From assembly GCA_023393155.1 (NCBI GenBank), contig JAEWML010000233.1, forward strand, positions 1-5,317: a stretch of 5,317 nucleotides of DNA, written 5' to 3'. A model generated the notes under the pieces. That model made no database searches and had not been told where the DNA came from. It saw only the letters and a program-made list of their open reading frames with translations. The first letter of the stretch is position 1; each line of letters opens with the position of its first letter. Positions 1-2,665 of this stretch are shown here, in pieces. The translations under genes were made by a program, and so were the position numbers. This stretch comes from Bacillota bacterium. GTDB lineage: Bacteria > Bacillota > Clostridia > Oscillospirales > Oscillospiraceae.

Positions 1-1215
1 CTGTCCGTCTGCATTCAGACCGGCCGTGGGCCCCAAGGTGGTGTCGGAAGCGGGAGAGCCGGCGTCGCCCAAAGCGGCGGCAGCGGACATCAGAATGACG
101 GTGGCGGGCACGGAGAAGCCCATCTGCTGGCACAGAGGCACATACAGCACCGCAACCACGGGGATGGTGCTGAAGGAGCTGCCGATGCCCATGGTGACCA
201 GAAGGCCAATCAGGGTGATAACGGTGGCGGCGACAATCTTGTTGCCGCCCATGATGCCGATAGCGGCCTGAACCAGCTCATCCACCGCGCCGGTGGACTT
301 GATCACGTCGGCATAGCCGCCGGCCACCAACATGATAAAGGCAATCATGCCCATGATCTTGAGGCCGCCCTCAAACTGCTCGTCAATTTTCTTCCACTTG
401 ATGGCGCCGAACACAAACATGACCATCAGGCCGCACAGGGCGGACAGAGCCAGAGACTCGGTGGGAATCTGAACGGCAACCACCACAACAATGGCCAGAA
501 GGGTGACGGCGTGCTCCTTGGTGAACTTATCGGAGATAGCCTCGGTGGCGGACACGTCCACAGACAGCTCCTTGTACTCACGGGGCTTACGATAAGTGAC
601 AAAGATGGCCAAACACAGGCCAATCAGCATGGCAACGCCGAGAATCCAGTTGTATCTCGCAATCTCGCCGATGGTGGTGGGCATGCCGTTCTTGGTCATA
701 TTGTCGGCAATGATGCCCATGAAGATGGCGCCGAAGCCAAAGGGAATGGAGATGTAGGGAGCCTTCAGGCCGAATGCCAGAGAGCAGGCGGCAGCCCGGC
801 GGTCAAGCTTCAGCTCGTTGAACAGGCTCAGCAGGGGAGGAATCATGATGGGAATGAAAGCGATGTGAACGGGAATCAGGTTCTGGGACAGGCAGGCCAC
901 GCCGGCCAGCACTACCAGAAGGAACTTGGCGTTCTTTCCCATGATTTTGGAGAGCTTCTTGGACATCATGTCGGCCAGGCCCGTGGCGGCGATGGCGGTG
1001 GCAAAGGTGCCCAGCAGCAGGTAAGCCAAAGAGGTGCCGCCGTTTACGCTGAAGCCGGCGGTCAGGATACCCATGGCGGAGGGAATGTCAATGCCGCCCA
1101 AAACGGCGCCAACAATGGCGGAGATGATCAGGGACAGAAGAACGTTCAGCTTCAGCAGGCACAGGACACACAGGACCACCACAGACACAAGAACCGGATT
1201 CAATAAAATAGACAT
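1..1215 (-). CDS. Na+/H+ antiporter family membrane protein (YuiF/NhaC-like), C-terminus cut by window edge
   Basis: An uninterrupted frame of 405 codons runs off the left edge. The protein is very hydrophobic. It has an N-terminal membrane pair (about residues 7-40), a Gly/Ala-rich helix near 60-80, and the segment SQNLIPVHIAF at 110-120. A polar cytosolic loop lies at about 208-235, followed by further helices at 236-272, 286-305 and 327-360. The end of the visible part, GDAGSPASDTTLGPTAGLNA (383-402), is the signature that places it in the Na+/H+ antiporter family (Pfam Na_H_antiporter with its N-terminal partner). Asp384 and Asp391 are candidate ion-coupling residues. Members are about 430-440 residues long, so roughly 30 are missing. 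The start ATG has a GGGAG ribosome site 9 nt upstream. Transport of Na+/H+ is inferred from family name; some relatives are suspected to move amino or organic acids, so the substrate is open. It probably has its own promoter upstream (see 1596-1624). Confidence 0.88.
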   Translation of the reverse strand, partial: MSILLNPVLVSVVVLCVLCLLKLNVLLSLIISAIVGAVLGGIDIPSAMGILTAGFSVNGGTSLAYLLLGTFATAIAATGLADMMSKKLSKIMGKNAKFLLVVLAGVACLSQNLIPVHIAFIPIMIPPLLSLFNELKLDRRAAACSLAFGLKAPYISIPFGFGAIFMGIIADNMTKNGMPTTIGEIARYNWILGVAMLIGLCLAIFVTYRKPREYKELSVDVSATEAISDKFTKEHAVTLLAIVVVVAVQIPTESLALSALCGLMVMFVFGAIKWKKIDEQFEGGLKIMGMIAFIMLVAGGYADVIKSTGAVDELVQAAIGIMGGNKIVAATVITLIGLLVTMGIGSSFSTIPVVAVLYVPLCQQMGFSVPATVILMSAAAALGDAGSPASDTTLGPTAGLNADGQ

Positions 1216-1224
1216 TATTTCAAT

Positions 1225-1235
1225 CTCCCTTTCCT
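1225..1235 (-). promoter_or_regulatory. Ribosome binding site of the antiporter gene
   Basis: On the minus strand the bases AGGAAAGGGAG precede the ATG at 1215. GGGAG ends 9 nt before the start codon. This supports the chosen start, and no better in-frame start lies nearby. Confidence 0.75.
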
Positions 1236-1276
1236 AAAAGATCTCTAAATCTCAAAAACGCTAGAAATCTCTTTCC

Positions 1277-1360
1277 TTATGATTGTTGAATTTTGCAGTG
1301 CTTACGGGAAACTTTGCAGAGCGGAGAGCCGGACTTCGCCGGTGCGTCCGCTTTTTCCAT
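1277..1360 (-). CDS. Candidate 27-residue leader ORF upstream of the antiporter
   Basis: An ATG-started 27-codon frame starts MEKADAPAKSG and ends in TAA, 61 nt before the antiporter start. A strong AAGGAGGG ribosome site lies upstream at 1373-1380, but the gap from GGAGG to the ATG is 13 nt, longer than ideal. The peptide is basic with two Cys and has no membrane segment or repeated residue that would suggest amino-acid attenuation. A GC-rich hairpin (1321-1351) is inside the frame. It could be a regulatory leader peptide or a chance frame; I do not recognise it. Confidence 0.22.
   Translation of the reverse strand: MEKADAPAKSGSPLCKVSRKHCKIQQS
1321..1356. other. Hairpin followed by a T5 run on the plus strand
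   Basis: GCGGA (1321-1325) pairs with TCCGC (1347-1351), and CCGG (1329-1332) pairs with CCGG (1339-1342). An internal loop separates the two stems, and TTTTT follows at 1352-1356 on the plus strand. It looks like a weak intrinsic terminator in the plus direction, but no plus-strand gene precedes it. On the minus strand it is a hairpin within the antiporter leader, inside the candidate 27-codon ORF. Confidence 0.3.
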
Positions 1361-1538
1361 TTTCCGTAATTGCCCTCCTTTCCGGACAGATTCGCTGCAA
1401 CAATACAGACACAGGAAAGACTGTCCGCGTCTGAAGTCGGACAATCAGTGCCGAAGGCGGTCGGATGCGGGCGGACGCGGTCTGGGCAAGACAGCGCTTT
1501 CTCACATGGCCCTCTCCTGAAATACCCCGGCAAAAGCT

Positions 1539-1590
1539 TCACGGAAAACCGGAATTCCCCTGCGGGACTTCCTCCGATTTCTTTCCGTGA
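1539..1590 (-). other. 52-nt stem-loop at the predicted 5' end of the antiporter mRNA
   Basis: TCACGGAAA (1539-1547) and TTTCCGTGA (1582-1590) are perfect 9-bp inverted repeats. Inside them CGG/CCG, GGAA/TTCC and CCC/GGG can stack further, with small internal loops and a CTGC apical loop, giving about 19 pairs. The element begins where transcription from the candidate promoter at 1596-1624 would start. That position suits a 5' stabilising hairpin or a ligand-sensing leader. I do not recognise a known riboswitch consensus. There is no T run after it on the minus strand, so it is not an intrinsic terminator. Confidence 0.5.
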
Positions 1591-1595
1591 TTAGG

Positions 1596-1624
1596 TGTAT
1601 ATTACATGATAGAGCGTCTATAAA
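1596..1624 (-). promoter_or_regulatory. Candidate promoter for the antiporter
   Basis: On the minus strand TTTATA (1619-1624) and TATACA (1596-1601) are separated by exactly 17 nt. Each hexamer matches 4 of 6 bases of the sigma-A consensus. The predicted start near 1589 falls on the first bases of the stem-loop at 1539-1590, which lends some support. The match is moderate, and other weak pairs exist nearer to the gene. Confidence 0.35.
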
Positions 1625-1632
1625 ACGTCTAT
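1611..1632. repeat. Tandem 11-bp direct repeat overlapping the candidate -35 box
   Basis: On the plus strand AGAGCGTCTAT (1611-1621) is followed at once by AAAACGTCTAT (1622-1632). The last seven bases, CGTCTAT, are identical, and the copies differ at two earlier positions. An 11-bp period places both copies on the same helix face, as in direct-repeat operators of some response regulators. The site covers the -35 box of the candidate antiporter promoter. Confidence 0.4.
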
Positions 1633-1679
1633 TTTTGTGCGATTCACAGAGGGTGCGCGCGGATATGGCTACCGTCCAG

Positions 1680-1703
1680 ATTGGTATTTCCAATGTGCGC
1701 ACA
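1680..1703. repeat. Two adjacent inverted repeats downstream of the tfoX-like gene
   Basis: ATTGG-TATTT-CCAAT (1680-1694) is an inverted repeat with 5-bp arms. It is followed directly by the perfect 10-bp palindrome TGTGCGCACA (1694-1703), which shares one base. They lie about 45 bp past the stop of the tfoX-like gene and about 55 bp before the candidate antiporter promoter. They could be upstream operator sites or weak RNA hairpins; no T run makes them a terminator. Confidence 0.3.
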
Positions 1704-1748
1704 GCCTGATATAAAGCCTGCGGCACAGCCTCGGATATGGGCCTTTTC

Positions 1749-2066
1749 TTACTTTTTTTTGCGGGCCTTGGGAAGGGGGGTGATGGGCTCCAGAATTTCC
1801 ACGGCGGCCCGCAGGGCGGCCCGGTCCTCAATGTCCAGAATATAATGCTCCTTTGCGCCCGTATAGGGAAATCCCCGCGCCGCGCCGCCCATCACCGGGG
1901 CAAGCTCCGGGACGATTTTTACGAACACAGTGTTGTCGCACACCAGAAGAATGGGCTTGTCCTTCACGTAGATCATGTACTCGCCAAACATTTTTCTGCT
2001 GCGTACCGTTCCCGGGCTGTCCAACTGCTCACACACAAATTCCACGTAGTCCGATGAAGTCGCCAT
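1749..2066 (-). CDS. TfoX N-terminal domain family protein
   Basis: This 105-residue cytosolic protein consists of a single TfoX/Sxy N-terminal domain. The family signature RKMFGEYMIYVKDKPILLV is at 24-42, followed by the short strand TVFVKI at 46-51 and GFPYTGAKEHYILDIED at 65-81. The C-terminal part is a helix (82-92) and a basic tail, KARKKK. Length is normal for stand-alone members. Full-length TfoX/Sxy of gammaproteobacteria is a competence regulator with CRP, but the function of stand-alone N-domain proteins in other bacteria is not established, so a competence role should not be assumed. The ATG at 2066 is chosen because GGAGG lies 9 nt upstream. An in-frame ATG seven codons earlier would start just ahead of that site and has no ribosome site of its own. 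An 8-A tract encodes the terminal lysines. The gene is divergent from the c-di-GMP gene and co-directional with the antiporter. Confidence 0.9.
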   Translation of the reverse strand: MATSSDYVEFVCEQLDSPGTVRSRKMFGEYMIYVKDKPILLVCDNTVFVKIVPELAPVMGGAARGFPYTGAKEHYILDIEDRAALRAAVEILEPITPLPKARKKK

Positions 2067-2075
2067 GCTGTGTTT

Positions 2076-2080
2076 CCTCC
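2076..2080 (-). promoter_or_regulatory. Ribosome binding site deciding the start of the tfoX-like gene
   Basis: GGAGG on the minus strand ends 9 nt before the ATG at 2066. It lies inside the longer reading frame that starts at 2087, so it favours the shorter protein. Confidence 0.75.
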
Positions 2081-2113
2081 GTTCCATTTGGCCTGTCGGT
2101 GTATCTGAAGGCC

Positions 2114-2142
2114 ATTATACCATTTTGTAAGTTAATTTACAA
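2114..2142 (-). promoter_or_regulatory. Promoter of the tfoX-like gene
   Basis: On the minus strand TTGTAA (2137-2142, 4/6 of TTGACA) and a perfect TATAAT (2114-2119) are 17 nt apart. Transcription would start near 2107, giving a 5' UTR of about 40 nt with the GGAGG site. The -35 box is one arm of the palindrome at 2125-2142. Confidence 0.7.
2125..2142. promoter_or_regulatory. 18-bp near-palindrome, probable operator
   Basis: TTGTAAGTTAATTTACAA is symmetric at 16 of 18 positions, with mismatches only at bases 7 and 12. It covers the -35 box and most of the spacer of the tfoX-like promoter, a place where a repressor would block transcription. Length and TTGT...ACAA ends resemble the Rex (NADH/NAD+ sensor) operator of Gram-positive bacteria, TTGTTAA-N4-TTAACAA, with 11 of 14 defined positions matching. 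Assignment to Rex is inference; other dimeric regulators are possible. Confidence 0.5.
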
Positions 2143-2160
2143 TATATTCCAAATAAATAT

Positions 2161-2189
2161 TTTAAATTTCTACTCTGCCAAAATATAAT
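2161..2189 (+). promoter_or_regulatory. Candidate rightward promoter
   Basis: TTTAAA (2161-2166, 4/6) and a perfect TATAAT (2184-2189) are 17 nt apart on the plus strand. Start would be near 2196, directly before a terminator-like hairpin at 2197-2233. It might drive a short RNA or a roughly 465-nt leader for the GGDEF/HD-GYP gene. AT-richness makes chance matches likely. Confidence 0.4.
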
Positions 2190-2196
2190 GGGTCCT

Positions 2197-2233
2197 GCGT
2201 CTTCGGCTATGCCCGGGGAAGAGTCGCGTTTTT
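2197..2233 (+). terminator. Terminator-like hairpin with T5 tail, with a competing alternative pairing
   Basis: GCG-TCTTC (2197-2204) pairs with GAAGA-(GT)-CGC (2218-2227), and GGC/GCC can pair inside. TTTTT follows at 2229-2233. The same left arm GTCTTC (2199-2204) is fully complementary to GAAGAC at 2241-2246, a mutually exclusive pairing. Just after that comes a small hairpin, ACCGG-CAAAA-CCGGT (2247-2261). This is the arrangement of an attenuator, but the stem is short and a chance origin is possible. Confidence 0.3.
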
Positions 2234-2394
2234 CTGGGAGGAAGACACCGGCAAAACCGGTTTCAAAAAGGGAATTTATTTCATATTTCAAGGGGTTTCG
2301 TTACATTGCTGCAAGGACTCCAACACCTGCTTTAAGGGGGTGGGACGCGGTATATACGAAAAGCAAAATATTCGGCGGAAAATAAGCCAATTCT

Positions 2395-2408
2395 CTTAAA
2401 AATTTAAG
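2395..2408. repeat. AT-rich 14-bp palindrome
   Basis: CTTAAA-AA-TTTAAG is an inverted repeat with perfect 6-bp arms. It lies about 60 bp upstream of the -10 box at 2471-2476, so it could be an operator or an UP-like element. In such AT-rich DNA it may also be chance. Confidence 0.25.
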
Positions 2409-2447
2409 CGGATTAGACAAAAATGATTGAAATATAGAGAAATTCAG

Positions 2448-2476
2448 TATGCATAAAAAAGAACATGCTGTATAAT
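2448..2476 (+). promoter_or_regulatory. Likely promoter of the GGDEF/HD-GYP gene
   Basis: A perfect TATAAT is at 2471-2476, with TG directly in front. The best -35 at 17-nt spacing, TATGCA (2448-2453), matches only 3 of 6 bases, so an activator or the AT-rich upstream DNA may help. Start near 2483 gives a leader of about 180 nt. Confidence 0.45.
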
Positions 2477-2513
2477 GTCATAATAACATAGTAAAATTTG
2501 CGCGTATTTGAGG

Positions 2514-2544
2514 AAGCGCCTCTTGGCTGGGAGGCTGCACGCTT
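2514..2544 (+). other. Leader hairpin 1
   Basis: AAGCG-CCTC (2514-2522) pairs with GAGG (2531-2534) and CGCTT (2540-2544). The loop has 8 nt and there is a 5-nt bulge on the 3' side. It would lie about 30 nt into the mRNA of the GGDEF/HD-GYP gene. No T run follows, so it is not a terminator. Confidence 0.35.
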
Positions 2545-2579
2545 ATAAATAGGCAGAGGATACCGGTGCGGTTTTGGAA

Positions 2580-2630
2580 ATGACGCAAAACGATTCCTTT
2601 GGAGTTCACCCCGTTTTGACGGAGCGATGA
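2580..2630 (+). CDS. Micro-ORF 1 (16 codons) in the leader of the GGDEF/HD-GYP gene
   Basis: ATG at 2580 opens a 16-residue frame, MTQNDSFGVHPVLTER, ending in TGA. Its stop overlaps the next start as ATGA. Only a weak, closely spaced GGA precedes the ATG. It has no known relatives that I recognise, and may be a chance frame. Confidence 0.2.
   Translation: MTQNDSFGVHPVLTER
2584..2621 (+). other. Leader hairpin 2, before the RBS of the GGDEF/HD-GYP gene
   Basis: CAAAACG (2586-2592) is the exact reverse complement of CGTTTTG (2612-2618). A CG/CG pair extends the stem past a single bulged A (2619). The 19-nt loop is 2593-2611. The stem ends about 26 nt before the AAAGGAGG site, so it does not mask it directly. 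It coincides with the 16-codon micro-ORF at 2580-2630. Confidence 0.35.
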
Positions 2631-2665
2631 CAAGTCGGGATACATTAAAGGAGGCAACTGTGTGA
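2627..2665 (+). CDS. Micro-ORF 2 (12 codons) overlapping the GGDEF/HD-GYP start
   Basis: ATG at 2627 opens MTRSRDTLKEATV, 13 residues counting the final Val, and stops at TGA 2663-2665. The stop overlaps the GTG start at 2662 as GTGA, a typical translational coupling junction. A GGAG lies only 2 nt before the ATG, too close for a normal ribosome site. The frame covers the strong RBS of the downstream gene, so its translation would interfere with or feed that start. Confidence 0.22.
   Translation: MTSRDTLKEATV
2647..2654 (+). promoter_or_regulatory. Ribosome binding site of the GGDEF/HD-GYP gene
   Basis: AAAGGAGG ends 7 nt before the GTG at 2662. The alternative GTG at 2660 is followed at once by TGA, so 2662 is the only workable start here. 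No in-frame ATG lies between it and the upstream stop at 2617. Confidence 0.85.

Larger units (their letters stand above)
1216..1748. other. 533-bp non-coding region between the tfoX-like gene and the antiporter
   Basis: No open frame here has a recognisable product, good codon usage and a properly spaced RBS together. The GTG-started 93-codon frame at 1261-1542 (minus) has no RBS and a Cys/Arg/Pro-rich, protein-unlike sequence. The region holds, in minus-strand order: two adjacent inverted repeats (1680-1703), an 11-bp tandem repeat with a candidate promoter (1596-1632), a 52-nt stem-loop (1539-1590), an SD-AUG-UGA element (1502-1518), a 27-codon ORF (1277-1360) and a smaller hairpin (1321-1351). 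No clear T-tailed terminator for the tfoX-like gene was found, so some read-through into the antiporter is possible. Confidence 0.6.
2067..2661. other. 595-bp divergent regulatory region, no convincing protein gene
   Basis: The stretch from about 2100 to 2190 and again from 2380 to 2500 is markedly AT-rich, unlike the GC-rich genes. It contains promoters for both directions, an 18-bp operator-like palindrome, a terminator-like hairpin, two leader hairpins and two micro-ORFs, listed separately. A 65-codon plus-strand frame at 2188-2385 begins inside a TATAAT box with no RBS and is not called. Confidence 0.6.

Noticed and set aside
511..1206. 231-codon plus-strand open frame opposite the antiporter
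   Set aside because: It is a mirror frame of a high-GC coding gene: Gln/Gly/His-rich, no recognisable domain, while the minus strand gives a clear membrane protein.
1425..1480. 7-bp inverted repeat CCGCGTC / GACGCGG with a 42-nt gap
   Set aside because: The long loop and GC-rich surroundings make chance pairing likely; no consistent inner stem could be drawn.
1261..1542. 93-codon GTG-started minus-strand frame before the antiporter
   Set aside because: No ribosome site, Cys/Arg/Pro-rich sequence, no family resemblance.
1701..1731. Three AGCCT copies spaced 12-13 bp apart (from 1701, 1715 and 1726)
   Set aside because: Short and with differing flanks; likely chance in GC-rich DNA.
1502..1753. 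Possible C-terminal extension of the tfoX-like protein by slippage on its 8-A tract (1753-1760) into an open +1 frame of about 80 codons
   Set aside because: The unshifted protein already has normal family length. The extension uses codons such as ATA, CTA and AGA often, unlike the neighbouring genes, and has no recognisable domain.
2188..2385. 65-codon plus-strand frame
   Set aside because: Its ATG is part of a TATAAT box, there is no ribosome site, and the sequence resembles no family I know.
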